DNA from: Vreelandella zhanjiangensis DSM 21076
GTDB lineage: Bacteria; Pseudomonadota; Gammaproteobacteria; Pseudomonadales; Halomonadaceae
Direction of reading: 5' to 3'
Assembly: GCF_000377665.1 (NCBI RefSeq)
Contig: NZ_KB898647.1
Span: forward strand, 499,559 to 563,558
Length of the DNA stretch: 64,000 nucleotides
A program made the position numbers and the translations under genes. Position 1 is the stretch's first letter, and every line of letters begins with the position of its first letter. Below are positions 17,453 to 27,663 of the stretch, piece by piece. The notes beneath the pieces were generated by a model. It was given only the letters and a program-made list of their open reading frames with translations. It was not told where the DNA came from and did not search any database.

Positions 17453-19234
17453 TACAGGCGTTAGTTCAGGGTGGCGCTCAAGTAAGTCATCAATCAGCGG
17501 GTGCTGAGAGGTTCTTTGCATAATGCGGCTGATTACATCGCGGGCTTCATCGCTGCGCTCTAGGGCGTGTAAGACTTCAGCCAGATGCGCGGCAATTTCC
17601 TGGTCGGGCATTTGCTGGTAGGCGCTTTCTAACCAGGCAAGCGCTTCGTCGGGTTTGCCAAGCCGAAAATGCACCCAGCCCATACTGTCGAGTACGGCTG
17701 GGTTGTTCGGAGCTACTTCGTAGGCGCGCTCGATCAGCATGCGGGCCTCTTCGAGGCGGCCGGGCAGGTTAAGGTCCGCCAGGGTATAGCCCAGGGCATT
17801 TAACGCATTGGCGTTATTGGGATCAATGCGTAACAGCTTACGGAGATCCTGCTCCATGCCCGCAAGATTGCCGGTTTCCCAGGACCGCATCGCCCGCAAA
17901 TAAAGCAGGTTGATATCGTCCGGTGTGCGGGTTAACTCACGATCAAGCAGTGCCGAGGCTTCTTCCTGCTGATTCATTTCATCAAGCAGTTGAACCTCAA
18001 GTGCCACCAGGTCGCCAAAATAATTTTCATAACGCATGCGCTCGATGCGTAAAAAAGCCCGCGCGTCGATCAGCCGGTTATCTTCAATGAGCATTTTAGC
18101 GGCGGTAGCCCGGGCGGGTAAGAACTCGCTGCCTTCGCTTACCTGGCGATAGTAAAGTAGGGCGTTATCAATATCGCCTTGCGACTGGGCGATGCCACCC
18201 AGCAAGTAATAGGCAAAGTTGGGAACGTTATCCTGACCAATAAGCGGCTGCAGTAGTCGATACGCGGGTTCGCTGTGGCCTTCTTCCAGATAGAGCTGGG
18301 CAAGCGCCAGACGTAACTCCTGATTGCCGCCATGGCTTTCAAGCAGCGCATTGGTCTGAACTTCTGCCGCGGCAATATTGTTTAAACGAATTTCAGCCTG
18401 GGCCAGCAATAAGATAAAGCGCACTTCGTCAGGAGCAATACTGAGGCCCTTTTGAGCAGCTCGTCTGGCGGTTTGCACATCATCCACTTCAAGTGCCAGG
18501 CGCGCCTGGGCAAGCCACAGCGCGGCAGATTCCGGCTCACGTTGGGCAACGTCGTCCAGGTGTGCTTGCGCTTGGCGGGTATTGCCCAATGCTGCCTCAA
18601 GCAGGGCAGTGGCCAGTAAAGCATCGCTATGATATTCAAGCTGCTCGGCGCCTGGCTGGGCGAGATGCTCGCGCAATAGCTCCGCCAGCAAGCTCAGCGG
18701 AGCAGTATTGCTGTTAGCGCTACTTTCAGTCACGGCCAACTCGGCAAAGGCGGTTAGCTCGCCATTGCCCCCGCCTTGGGTAATCGCCAGGCGCTGCTCC
18801 AGGCTATCTAGCCAGTCACCCCGCTGTAGAGAGATCGACGCTAGCAGCCGGTTGGGCGTTTCAGCCTGGGGTGCCAGTTCACGCCAGCGCAGGGCAGACG
18901 CCTCCATTAGCGCCACATCCTCGCCAAAACGCGCCGCAAACGCCGCCCGCTCTGCCAATGCCGGCACGCCGTAGCGCTGGGATGCTTGTAAATAGCCTTG
19001 GCTGGCGTAGCGGTAATCACCACGCTGGCCCGCAAGCTCCGCAGCGAGCAGGGTGCGTAACCCCTCAGCATCCAGTCCACGCGTAATGGGCGGCGCCGAG
19101 CGCATAGGATCGTCTGCAAACAGGCTCGGCGAGCCACCTTGGAAAATGGACGATGACTGGCAGCCGCTCAGAAGTACCACGGTGGCGGCCAGGGGCAGCA
19201 GGGGCGAACCCGATATTAGTGAGCGAAGGGGCAT
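17441..19234 (-). CDS. TPR-repeat lipoprotein
   Basis: 597-residue outer-membrane or periplasmic lipoprotein: a signal sequence with lipobox LLSGC, then tetratricopeptide repeats along the whole mature length. Clear TPR units are NNANALNALGYTLADLN, NNPAVLDSMGWVHFRLGKPDEALAWLESAYQ and APDEVRFILLLAQAEIR. This family sits next to lolB in Pseudomonas and relatives; a scaffold role in the envelope is inferred from the repeats, and its precise job is not evident. Confidence 0.88.
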   Translation of the reverse strand: MPLRSLISGSPLLPLAATVVLLSGCQSSSIFQGGSPSLFADDPMRSAPPITRGLDAEGLRTLLAAELAGQRGDYRYASQGYLQASQRYGVPALAERAAFAARFGEDVALMEASALRWRELAPQAETPNRLLASISLQRGDWLDSLEQRLAITQGGGNGELTAFAELAVTESSANSNTAPLSLLAELLREHLAQPGAEQLEYHSDALLATALLEAALGNTRQAQAHLDDVAQREPESAALWLAQARLALEVDDVQTARRAAQKGLSIAPDEVRFILLLAQAEIRLNNIAAAEVQTNALLESHGGNQELRLALAQLYLEEGHSEPAYRLLQPLIGQDNVPNFAYYLLGGIAQSQGDIDNALLYYRQVSEGSEFLPARATAAKMLIEDNRLIDARAFLRIERMRYENYFGDLVALEVQLLDEMNQQEEASALLDRELTRTPDDINLLYLRAMRSWETGNLAGMEQDLRKLLRIDPNNANALNALGYTLADLNLPGRLEEARMLIERAYEVAPNNPAVLDSMGWVHFRLGKPDEALAWLESAYQQMPDQEIAAHLAEVLHALERSDEARDVISRIMQRTSQHPLIDDLLERHPELTPVGAP

Positions 19235-19320
19235 GCGTCTCTCATTTAAGTGGCCGAATGCTCAGCATAGCGGCTTGACTGGCTGCGGCAAAGTGGTGTG
19301 CGCCAGATGTTAGTGTGCTG

Positions 19321-19329
19321 TGATAGAAT
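19321..19329 (+). promoter_or_regulatory. Possible extended -10 promoter of hemA
   Basis: TGATAGAAT fits an extended -10 (TGN plus TAGAAT) 150 bases before hemA. No good -35 is seen at 17 bases. TTGACT at 19275-19280 is too distant to pair with it. Confidence 0.35.
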
Positions 19330-19478
19330 AGTTGGCCTTGAAAGGCAGGCAGGTAAGCGCAATTGAGTATTCAGAGCCGCTGCCAAGACTTACGTTAGCC
19401 AGCGTAAGACGTAAAACACCGAAACTTCAAGACCGATAGCGACGTGACGACCGAACCACTAGCGAAGACGCATACCGC

Positions 19479-20789
19479 ATGACGCTTCTTGCCCTGGGAA
19501 TCAATCATCGTACTGCCAGCGTGGATGTACGCGAGCAGGTAGCCTTTACACCGGCGCAGTTACAAAACGCGCTGGAGCAACTGCGTGGCTTGCCACAAAT
19601 TAGTGAAGCCGCAGTGCTCTCAACGTGCAACCGCACGGAACTCTATTGTGTAACGGATGCTGCCGGCGAGCGAGCTGTTCTTGAATGGCTGAGCCGCTTT
19701 CACAATTTAAGTATTGATGAGCTGACACGCTGTGCATACCACTATCTGGACAATGATGCCGCACGCCACTTGATGCGTGTGGCCGTTGGGCTTGATTCCA
19801 TGGTGCTAGGCGAGCCGCAAATACTCGGCCAGTTGAAAGACGCTTATCAGCAGGCCCGTCAAATGCAAGGATTGGGCGGCGAGCTTGAGCGACTTTTTCA
19901 GCACACGTTTGCTGTTGCCAAACAGGTGCGCACGGAAACCGGGATCGGCAAAAATCCGGTATCTATAGCCTATGCCGCGGTAAGTATGGCCAGCCGGATT
20001 TTTGATGACTTCAGCCGTGCCCGGGCGCTATTGATCGGCGCAGGCGAAACTATCGAGCTGGTAGCTCGCCATTTACACGAAGCCGGCGTGCGAGAGCTCA
20101 CCGTGGCTAACCGGACGCGCGAGCGTGCCGAGCTGGTTTCCGCCAAACTGGGCGGTAAGGCGATTACGCTGCCTGAAATTCCGGCCGCGCTGGAAGAGGC
20201 CGACATCGTTATTTCTTCCACCGCATCGCCACTGCCGATTCTGGGCAAGGGGATGGTGGAAAGCGCACTCAAGAAGCGTCGCCACCGCCCTGTTTTTATG
20301 GTGGATATCGCCGTACCGCGCGATATCGAGTCCGAAGTGGGCGAGCTTGCTGATGTGTTTCTCTATACGGTCGATGATCTGGAAGAGGTCATCGAAGAGA
20401 ACATGCGCTATCGCCAGGTCGCTGCTGATCAGGCAGAGTCGCTGATTGAGCACGGCGTCGGTAGCTGGCAGCATGAAAAACGCATTCGCAACGGTGGTGA
20501 ACTGATTCGTGACTACCGCCAGCACGGCGAAAACCTGCGTGATCAATCGCGTGATCAGGCGCTAGAGCGTCTGGCACGTGGCGAAGACCCGGCTAAAGTG
20601 ATTGAGCGCCTGGCTCATCAATTGGCCAACCGTTTAATGCACGAGCCTACCCAGGCAATACGCGATGCGGCTTCACAAGAGCACCATGAACTGCTAGACG
20701 CCGCGCCACGCCTGCTATTGCCTGTAAAACCTGCCTTTGAAAAAACCGCGCCCAAGGCTAACCGTCAGAAGGATAATACGCCCGCATGA
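19479..20789 (+). CDS. hemA: Glutamyl-tRNA reductase
   Basis: First committed enzyme of C5-pathway heme synthesis. The catalytic cysteine C50 is in [10 protein letters not shown]. The tRNA/substrate motif [15 protein letters not shown], the NADPH-binding [12 protein letters not shown] and a helical dimerisation domain follow in order. Length 436 is normal. Its last four bases overlap the start of prfA, so the two are translationally coupled, as in E. coli hemA-prfA. Confidence 0.97.
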   Translation: MTLLALGINHRTASVDVREQVAFTPAQLQNALEQLRGLPQISEAAVLSTCNRTELYCVTDAAGERAVLEWLSRFHNLSIDELTRCAYHYLDNDAARHLMRVAVGLDSMVLGEPQILGQLKDAYQQARQMQGLGGELERLFQHTFAVAKQVRTETGIGKNPVSIAYAAVSMASRIFDDFSRARALLIGAGETIELVARHLHEAGVRELTVANRTRERAELVSAKLGGKAITLPEIPAALEEADIVISSTASPLPILGKGMVESALKKRRHRPVFMVDIAVPRDIESEVGELADVFLYTVDDLEEVIEENMRYRQVAADQAESLIEHGVGSWQHEKRIRNGGELIRDYRQHGENLRDQSRDQALERLARGEDPAKVIERLAHQLANRLMHEPTQAIRDAASQEHHELLDAAPRLLLPVKPAFEKTAPKANRQKDNTPA

Positions 20790-21874
20790 AAGATACCTTG
20801 CGCCAACGCCTCGACAGCTTTACTGAACGTTTTGAAGAGCTGGCGATGCTGCTATCTGAACCTGAGGTCATTAATAATCAGCAGCGCTTTCGCGATTATT
20901 CACGTGAGTACGCTGAGCTTGAAGAGCTTGTGGCGGCCTGGCAGCGCTATCGCAGTGTAGAAAACGATATTGAGGCGGCGGAGCAGTTAAGTCGGGATGA
21001 TGATCCTGACATGCGCGAACTGGCTGAAATGGAAATTAGCGAAGGCCGCGAGCAGCTCGAGATGCTGGACGCTGAGCTAAAACGCTTGTTAGTGCCTAAA
21101 GACCCTGACGACGGCCGCGGCGTGTTTTTGGAAGTACGCGCAGGCACTGGAGGCGATGAAGCGGCTATTTTTGCCGGTGACTTATTTCGTATGTATTCCC
21201 GCTACGCTGAAAAGCGCGGCTGGCGCGTGGAAATCGTCAGCGCTAACCACGGCGAGCATGGCGGCTATAAAGAGGTTATCTCCCGTGTGAAGGGCGATAG
21301 CGTTTACGCGCGTCTGAAGTTTGAGTCGGGTGCGCATCGGGTGCAGCGCGTACCGGCGACAGAGTCTCAGGGGCGTATTCATACCTCGGCGTGCACGGTG
21401 GCGGTGATGCCTGAAGTCGATGACGTCAGCGATATCGATATCAAATCATCGGAGCTGCGCGTTGATACCTACCGCTCAAGCGGTGCCGGTGGTCAGCACG
21501 TTAACACCACCGATTCGGCCATCCGGATTACGCACCTACCCACCGGCGTTGTGGTTGAGTGTCAGGAAGAACGTAGCCAGCATAAAAACCGTGCGAAAGC
21601 CATGTCGCTGCTGGCTGCCAAGCTGAAACGCAATGCCGTGGACACCCAGCGCCAGGAGCAGGCTGATGCCCGCCGCTCGCTGGTGGGCTCGGGAGACCGC
21701 AGCGAACGTATCCGTACCTATAACTTCCCGCAAGGGCGGATTACCGATCACCGCATCAACCTGACGCTTTATAAGCTCAATGAAGTGGTTAGCGGCGAGC
21801 AGTTGGATGACGTCATCGAGCCGTTGATTCATGAATACCAAGCTGAACAGCTTTCGGCGCTTCAGGACGCGTAA
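20786..21874 (+). CDS. prfA: Peptide chain release factor 1
   Basis: RF1, reading UAA and UAG. It has the catalytic GGQ in [18 protein letters not shown] at about residue 235, and the codon-recognition region with [12 protein letters not shown]. Length 362 is normal. It overlaps hemA by four bases and prmC by one (TAATG). Confidence 0.97.
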   Translation: MKDTLRQRLDSFTERFEELAMLLSEPEVINNQQRFRDYSREYAELEELVAAWQRYRSVENDIEAAEQLSRDDDPDMRELAEMEISEGREQLEMLDAELKRLLVPKDPDDGRGVFLEVRAGTGGDEAAIFAGDLFRMYSRYAEKRGWRVEIVSANHGEHGGYKEVISRVKGDSVYARLKFESGAHRVQRVPATESQGRIHTSACTVAVMPEVDDVSDIDIKSSELRVDTYRSSGAGGQHVNTTDSAIRITHLPTGVVVECQEERSQHKNRAKAMSLLAAKLKRNAVDTQRQEQADARRSLVGSGDRSERIRTYNFPQGRITDHRINLTLYKLNEVVSGEQLDDVIEPLIHEYQAEQLSALQDA

Positions 21875-22722
21875 TGACCTTTGATGCGCTATTGCAGGCA
21901 GCGGCCGTACGCTTGAAAGCCGCCGGGTCGACATCCCCTCGTCTGGATGCCGAAGTGCTGCTTGGGCATGTCATCGCGCGTGACCGCACATGGCTTTATA
22001 CCTGGGGCGACCGTGACTGCCCACTCTGGGAGCATGCGCGCTTTGATGCCTTGGTGGCCGCGCGTGCTCAGGGCCAACCGGTGGCTTACCTAACCGGTGA
22101 GCGCGAGTTTTGGGGGCTGCGGTTGGCGACCTCGCCCGATACGCTAATCCCCCGGCCAGATACGGAAACGCTGGTAGAAGCGGCGCTCAACCGCGTCACC
22201 TCGAAAACCGGGCGGCTGCTGGACTTAGGCACCGGTACCGGCGCCATTGCGCTTGCCTTTGCGAGTGAACAGCCAGAGTGGCAGGTGGTGGGCGTCGATC
22301 TTCGCCCTGAGGCCGTCGCTCTGGCTCAAACGAACGCTGCGCAGTTGAATATCGTCAACGCGCAATTTATTCAGAGCGATTGGTTTAGCGTTTTTGAGCG
22401 AATTGGCGAGCCCGCTGAGCGGTTTGACCTGATTGTCAGTAATCCACCTTATATCGCGGCTGATGACCCGCACCTGCGCCTTGGCGATGTGCGCTTTGAG
22501 CCGATGAGTGCTTTAGTGGCCGATGCCGATGGCTTGGCGGATCTGGCGCATTTAATAGCCACGGCGCCACAGTATTTGGCTCCCTCGGGCTGGCTATTAT
22601 TGGAGCATGGCTACCGCCAGGCGGCCGAGGTGCGCATAGCGCTTAGCCGGGCGGGCTATCAAAACGTTGAAAGTGTGCGCGACCTGGGTGGGCACGAACG
22701 GATTACGCTGGGAAGGATTTAA
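21874..22722 (+). CDS. prmC: Release factor glutamine methyltransferase
   Basis: Methylates the GGQ glutamine of RF1 and RF2. It has a helical N-terminal domain, SAM motif LLDLGTGTGAIALAFA and the substrate motif NPPYI. The start codon shares a base with the prfA stop, coupling the enzyme to its substrate. Confidence 0.96.
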   Translation: MTFDALLQAAAVRLKAAGSTSPRLDAEVLLGHVIARDRTWLYTWGDRDCPLWEHARFDALVAARAQGQPVAYLTGEREFWGLRLATSPDTLIPRPDTETLVEAALNRVTSKTGRLLDLGTGTGAIALAFASEQPEWQVVGVDLRPEAVALAQTNAAQLNIVNAQFIQSDWFSVFERIGEPAERFDLIVSNPPYIAADDPHLRLGDVRFEPMSALVADADGLADLAHLIATAPQYLAPSGWLLLEHGYRQAAEVRIALSRAGYQNVESVRDLGGHERITLGRI

Positions 22723-22797
22723 CTCGGTTATTATTGAATAAAGCCATGTCTGATACGCCTTTACTAATTGCCTGATTCATCAGCAATGGATCCTGCC

Positions 22798-23298
22798 ATG
22801 AAACCTAAGAATAGAACGCTGGACCGAATCGATCTTAAAATACTGCGCTGCCTGCAAGAGAATGCGCGGATTTCCTATGTGGATCTGGCATCCGAGGTTG
22901 GGTTATCCACAACCCCTTGCCTGGAGCGTGTAAAGCGGCTGGAGCGGGCGGGCGTTATTCGGGGCTACCAGGCGATTCTTGACCCGCAGGCGCTGAAAGC
23001 CAATTTACTGGTCTTTGTGGAAATCAGTTTGGAAACCCAATCGCCCGCTGTGTTTGATGAATTTCGGCGTGCCGTGGAAAAACTGCCGCAAATTCAGGAG
23101 TGCCATCTGGTCTCCGGTCAGTTTGACTACATTTTGAAATGCCGCATTCCGGAAATGGCCGCTTATCGCCAGCTGTTGGGGGATGTAGTGCTGACTCTCC
23201 CCGGCGTTAAAGAATCCAAAAGTTATGTGGTCATGGAAGAGGTTAAAGAAAGCTTTAGCCTGCATGTGCCTGACTTCGATGAATTTGAGGATAAATAA
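22798..23298 (+). CDS. Lrp/AsnC family transcriptional regulator
   Basis: Feast/famine regulator with an N-terminal winged helix-turn-helix (LDRIDLKILRCLQENARISYV and LERVKRLERAGVIRG) and a C-terminal RAM ligand-binding domain (KLPQIQECHLVSGQFDYILK). It is closest in appearance to Lrp itself. In-frame starts at 22786 and 22798 are both possible; I chose 22798. It sits between prmC and moeB, which are neighbours in Pseudomonas, so it looks like an insertion in a conserved order. Its targets cannot be told from here. Confidence 0.92.
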   Translation: MKPKNRTLDRIDLKILRCLQENARISYVDLASEVGLSTTPCLERVKRLERAGVIRGYQAILDPQALKANLLVFVEISLETQSPAVFDEFRRAVEKLPQIQECHLVSGQFDYILKCRIPEMAAYRQLLGDVVLTLPGVKESKSYVVMEEVKESFSLHVPDFDEFEDK

Positions 23299-23302
23299 TC
23301 CG

Positions 23303-24052
23303 ATGATGGACGACCAGGCGCTGCTGCGCTATAGCCGCCAGATTATGCTTCCGGAAGTGGATATTGAAGGGCAGGAGCGCTTGCGTCGCGCCCATGCCTT
23401 AATTATTGGAGCAGGTGGGCTAGGCTCCCCTGTAGCGCTTTATTTAGCCGCGGCAGGCGTTGGACGAATTACGATTGCCGATGCCGATACGGTCGAACTA
23501 TCTAACCTGCAGCGCCAAATTGCCCATCAGCAGTCAAGCATTGGTCATAATAAAGCGGCTTCTGCCAAAGCGAGCATGCAGGCGCTTAACCCTGAATGCC
23601 ATATTACGGCGATTGAGGAATACGCCGACGGTGAAAAGTTGGCGCAGCTAGTAGCTTCTTCCGATGTGGTCTTGGACTGTACCGACCGCTTTTCCAGTCG
23701 CTATGCGATTAATGCCGCCACGCAAAAAGCAGGGGTGCCGTTAGTCTCAGGCGCTGCCATCCGTTTTTCAGGGCAGCTAGCCGTATTCGACCCTCGTGAC
23801 CCAGACTGCCCCTGCTATGCCTGCCTTTATCCGCCGGACGATATGGGGGACGAGGCGCTTAGCTGTGCTGAAAGCGGGGTAATGGCGCCGCTGGTTGGGT
23901 TGATCGGCTGTTTTCAGGCTGTGGAAGCTTTTAAGCTTCTTAGTGGAGCAGGGCAAGTCCACCAAGGGCTTTCTACGTTTGATGGCCTGCGCGGCCAATG
24001 GAGGCACTTTAAAGTACCGCGTGACCCTGCTTGTTCTGTTTGTGCGCCGTAA
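23303..24052 (+). CDS. moeB: MoeB/ThiF family adenylyltransferase
   Basis: E1-like enzyme that adenylates the C-terminus of MoaD or ThiS for sulfur transfer. It shows the nucleotide loop IIGAGGLGSPVALYLAAAGVG, the R-finger region LSNLQRQIAH, a CTDRFSSRYA motif and zinc-binding cysteine pairs (CPCYAC and CSVC). GAGGA precedes the ATG at 23303. Whether it serves molybdopterin or thiamine is not settled by sequence; position after prmC favours MoeB. Confidence 0.9.
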   Translation: MMDDQALLRYSRQIMLPEVDIEGQERLRRAHALIIGAGGLGSPVALYLAAAGVGRITIADADTVELSNLQRQIAHQQSSIGHNKAASAKASMQALNPECHITAIEEYADGEKLAQLVASSDVVLDCTDRFSSRYAINAATQKAGVPLVSGAAIRFSGQLAVFDPRDPDCPCYACLYPPDDMGDEALSCAESGVMAPLVGLIGCFQAVEAFKLLSGAGQVHQGLSTFDGLRGQWRHFKVPRDPACSVCAP

Positions 24053-24255
24053 ATTTATCACGCAGTTTCTCCGCTAGCCGTTCTATTGCTATCTTTCATG
24101 TCTGATACAGTGCTCAACGGAAACGTGGGCGCTTCTTCCTAAATGCTGTTGTAGTATCCTGAGGGCAAACTACGCGCTTTCTTTACGAGAGTGTCCGGCT
24201 GCCTTGTGTCTTCGTACCGCCCATAGTGTAAACAAAAAGCAATAGGGAACGTCTG

Positions 24256-27200
24256 ATGGCGAAATCGTCCGGCTCGAAAAGCTTAAATTTGGCCAAACGC
24301 GCGCAGCGTAATGCGAAACAGCAGGCGTTAAAGTCTTTAGCACTTAAAACGGCGAAGAGTGGGCTGCTTAGCTCGGCGATTAAGCCTGCGAAAACCATGA
24401 CGCTAAGTGAAGGCCTAACTTCTGCGCGCCAAGCCTTGATGGATGCGCTCGCTCGCGAGCCATCTGGCCAACTACTGCATGTGTTTATATCACTTACTGA
24501 TGGATCACAGCGCGCGAAAGTAGTTAAAGCGAGCGGGTATAAGCTGGATGATCTGTGGTTAAACCTAACGGAGCAACTGCAGCATCGCTATGGCAGTACA
24601 AAGGCAGTTCGCTGGTTGAGAGTTGACTGGGCTCGTCACATTGAGGCAAGTACCTGGGCAGATTTAGCATTAGAGCTTAAAAAGCATAAACGTAACTATT
24701 TCCGTAAAGGTATTGCCTTGGATGCGGAGATGGATGTTGCATTTCTCGAACAAGAGATTAATGCAAATGCCATGCTTTATGCAGGCAATAGCGTGCCTCA
24801 TGCACAGGTTAATCAAGCTAATTTTGCTCGTTACGCGAAGCAGCGCTACAGCAATAAGCTGGCCGTGAATTTTGAGCCTAGTCAGCCGGTCTATACGTTT
24901 ACGACACAAGCGATTTTGATCGAAGCAAATAAACCGTTTTTTAAATTATACGATTATGCGCAGAGTTCTGGCGGTCGCCATACCGGACGACGGGTCATCG
25001 AAAGGTTAGATGCGCCAGCTGTTGAGACGTTAATTAACGATGCTAGCCAGTTTCTAGCCGCTCAAGTGCAGGAAAATGGCTCGTTTATTTATGGCCTGCA
25101 CCCGTGTTTTGACCGTGAAATCAATACCTATAATACCCTGCGCCACACCAGCAGTATTTACAGCATGTTGGAAGCCTGGGAGATTACACGCAGTAAAACC
25201 CTTAAACGTGCTATTGATAACGCGCTCAAGTATTTGACCACAAAGCTGCTGCGTACCTGGACGCATAAAGAGGAAAGCGTTACCTACCTGGTCGAAATTA
25301 ATAACGAAATCAAACTGGGCGGCAGTGGGGTCGCGCTGCTGGCGCTAAGCAAATACACCGAGTTAACCGAAGACAAACGCTATTTACCTTTAATGGAACA
25401 AATAGCCCTAGGCATTCGCCAACTGCAAGATCCTGCCACCGGCGGTTTTACGCACGTGCTTAACGCAACCGACTTAAGCGTTAAGGATCCCTTCCGGATT
25501 ATTTATTACGACGGTGAAGCCGCATTTGGTTTAATGCGCTTATACGGTTTAACCCAGGACGACCGCTGGCTTGCGGTGGTTGAAAAAGCCTTTGAATACT
25601 TTATCGCTAAGCAGCACTGGAAGGCCCACGACCACTGGCTGAGTTACTGTGTTAATGAACTAACGCTTTACCGGCCTGAAGAGCGTTATTATCGGTTTGG
25701 TATTCAAAACGTGGCCGGGTATCTGGCGTTTGTAGAAGAGCGGATTACCACCTTTCCCACTCTGCTTGAGCTCATGATGGCCGCGCATAAGATGATCACC
25801 CGCTTGCAGCAGCAGGCGGAGTATCGACATCTGCTTGATCTGATCGATTTAAAACGCTTCTATCACGCATTAGAAACCCGTGCGCACTATCTGCTCAACG
25901 GGCATTTTTGGCCTGAATACGCCATGTACTTTCAAAACCCCCAGCGTATCGTAGGCAGCTTTTTTATTCGCCATCACAGTTTCCGTGTACGCATTGATGA
26001 TGTTGAACACTACTTGTCGGGCTTTGTGGCTTATTTACAGCACTACCTGAATGCCGATAGTGTGCAGGCCCAATTGAAAGGCGCTCCGGTGGGGAAGATA
26101 CGACCTGAGCCACGTTCTTTGACAACCAACAGTATAGCCGCGCGCTGTTTTGTGAGTGCTGATAACTGGAAGGCAATAGATATACAGCAGGCTACGCCTG
26201 GGGAGTGGCTAAAGAGACCGTCATCAGTTAACTGGCGAGCTACCGGTCTGAGCTTTACCCAGCTTACCATGGCGCCTGGGCATATGGCGGTGGTAAGAGC
26301 CGAGGAGGGTAAGCTGGGCGTACCTGCATTGCTGCTCGACCGGCTGCCTTACAAGCCCCAGCTTTTGTTGACACAGTCGCCCTCTAATAAAACGCTGTTG
26401 GATGCGCACAGTGTGCCCGTTTATCAGGTGGCCGATCTCAATGAAGCCGTACTGGACCTGGGGCGCTACGCGCGCCGCCAGTTAACGGGCAAGGTGATTG
26501 GCGTGACCGGCAGCGCGGGTAAAACAAGCAGTATCAGCCTGTTGCAAGCGTTGCTTAACCCATGGGGGCAGGTGGGCGCGACCACACATAGCGCTAATTT
26601 GCCTCACGGTATCGCCTGGACCTTGGCCTCTGTACCCTGGCAGGCGTCTTTTCAGATCATCGAGATGGCCATTGGCCGTATGCGCCAGAACGCAGCGCTT
26701 ACCCGCCCTGACGTCGCGGTCTTTCTAAACGCCGGGCCGAGCCATCTTGAGTATCACAAAACGGTGGAAAACGTGGCGGTTCGCAAGAGCCGCATTTTCG
26801 AAGGCATGCAGCCTGGGGCGTACGCCGTTATCAATCGGGATATGGACGCCTGGCCAACGGTTTCCGCCGCGGCGGAAAAATATGGACTCAACATACTTTC
26901 TTTTGGGCAGCATCCTGAGGCAGATATTCGCTGGCTGAATCCGGAGCAGAAAACCGTACTTCAGATAGAGCTTGACGGCTCGCTTATCAAGGTTGGCTAT
27001 AAGGGACAAGGCAGCCACTGGGTCATGAATTTGCTGGCAGCGTTGGGCGTTTTGAATGCCTTGAAACTGCCTGTGCAGGCTTCTTTGCCATTCATTGATC
27101 GTGCCGTGATACCCGAAGGGCGCGGGGGAGAGCGCTTGGTGAGCTGGCAAACCGGTGATATTACTGTGCTAAACGACGCTTATAATGCCAATCCGCTCTC

Positions 27201-27543
27201 CATGAGCGCCATGCTGGCGCGGGTAGCGGGTATTGCATCGCCAGGTCATAAGCATCTGGTGCTTGCCGATATGCGAGAGCTTGGTCCGGACAGTTACCGC
27301 TATCATCAGGCGCTGGTTGAGCCCATTGTCGACAGTGGCGCGCAGGCGGTATGGCTATTGGGCGAGCAGATGTATACGGTGGCTGAAGCGCTCAAGCCGC
27401 ATATCGAACGGGTTGCTCACTTTGCCGATACGCCATCGCTTGAGACAGCGCTAAAGGCTGAGCTGCGAGCCGGTGATTGGGTTGCTTTTAAAGGATCTAA
27501 CAAATTTGGCTTGAGCCAGCTGGCCAAAACGCTTGCAGAGTAA
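24256..27543 (+). CDS. Alpha/alpha-barrel-like region fused to a MurF-type ligase
   Basis: A 1095-residue protein in three parts. Residues 1-230: basic, Lys/Ala-rich start, then an unassigned domain. Residues ~255-605: a helical array with repeated patterns such as HTSSIYSMLEAWEITRS, GSGVALLALSKYTELTED, GGFTHVLN and YYDGEAAFGLMRLYGLTQD, recalling six-hairpin-glycosidase or other alpha/alpha toroids. Residues ~621-1095: a complete Mur ligase resembling MurF, with P-loop GVTGSAGKTSS (749-759), FLNAGPSHLEY (823-833), AVRKSRIFEGM and DAYNANP (974-980). It is therefore probably an ATP-dependent amide-bond ligase acting on a surface polymer or glycopeptide. The substrate is unknown, and essential MurF is expected elsewhere in the dcw cluster. 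AGGGA precedes the start. The first half is visibly AT-richer than the ligase half. Confidence 0.85.
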   Translation: MAKSSGSKSLNLAKRAQRNAKQQALKSLALKTAKSGLLSSAIKPAKTMTLSEGLTSARQALMDALAREPSGQLLHVFISLTDGSQRAKVVKASGYKLDDLWLNLTEQLQHRYGSTKAVRWLRVDWARHIEASTWADLALELKKHKRNYFRKGIALDAEMDVAFLEQEINANAMLYAGNSVPHAQVNQANFARYAKQRYSNKLAVNFEPSQPVYTFTTQAILIEANKPFFKLYDYAQSSGGRHTGRRVIERLDAPAVETLINDASQFLAAQVQENGSFIYGLHPCFDREINTYNTLRHTSSIYSMLEAWEITRSKTLKRAIDNALKYLTTKLLRTWTHKEESVTYLVEINNEIKLGGSGVALLALSKYTELTEDKRYLPLMEQIALGIRQLQDPATGGFTHVLNATDLSVKDPFRIIYYDGEAAFGLMRLYGLTQDDRWLAVVEKAFEYFIAKQHWKAHDHWLSYCVNELTLYRPEERYYRFGIQNVAGYLAFVEERITTFPTLLELMMAAHKMITRLQQQAEYRHLLDLIDLKRFYHALETRAHYLLNGHFWPEYAMYFQNPQRIVGSFFIRHHSFRVRIDDVEHYLSGFVAYLQHYLNADSVQAQLKGAPVGKIRPEPRSLTTNSIAARCFVSADNWKAIDIQQATPGEWLKRPSSVNWRATGLSFTQLTMAPGHMAVVRAEEGKLGVPALLLDRLPYKPQLLLTQSPSNKTLLDAHSVPVYQVADLNEAVLDLGRYARRQLTGKVIGVTGSAGKTSSISLLQALLNPWGQVGATTHSANLPHGIAWTLASVPWQASFQIIEMAIGRMRQNAALTRPDVAVFLNAGPSHLEYHKTVENVAVRKSRIFEGMQPGAYAVINRDMDAWPTVSAAAEKYGLNILSFGQHPEADIRWLNPEQKTVLQIELDGSLIKVGYKGQGSHWVMNLLAALGVLNALKLPVQASLPFIDRAVIPEGRGGERLVSWQTGDITVLNDAYNANPLSMSAMLARVAGIASPGHKHLVLADMRELGPDSYRYHQALVEPIVDSGAQAVWLLGEQMYTVAEALKPHIERVAHFADTPSLETALKAELRAGDWVAFKGSNKFGLSQLAKTLAE

Positions 27544-27550
27544 TAGGCGC

Positions 27551-27575
27551 ACAAAAAAGCCCGCTTTGCAGCGGG
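27551..27575 (-). terminator. Terminator of ahpF
   Basis: Stem GCCCGCT / AGCGGGC with a 4-base loop, followed on the minus strand by six Ts. It lies about 90 bases after the ahpF stop and 10 bases from the convergent ligase gene. A second hairpin (GGGTAGT / ACTACCC, 27632-27652) lies closer to ahpF but lacks a T run. Confidence 0.75.
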
Positions 27576-27663
27576 CGTGACGTCACGGTCTTTTGCGTCA
27601 AAAGCACTTACCATCAATAAGAACAGGGGGAGGGTAGTGGTTCTCACTACCCGGTCTTAGTGA

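Noticed and set aside
27576..27587. Perfect palindrome CGTGACGTCACG
   Set aside because: Located between two convergent gene ends where an operator is unlikely; short enough to be chance.
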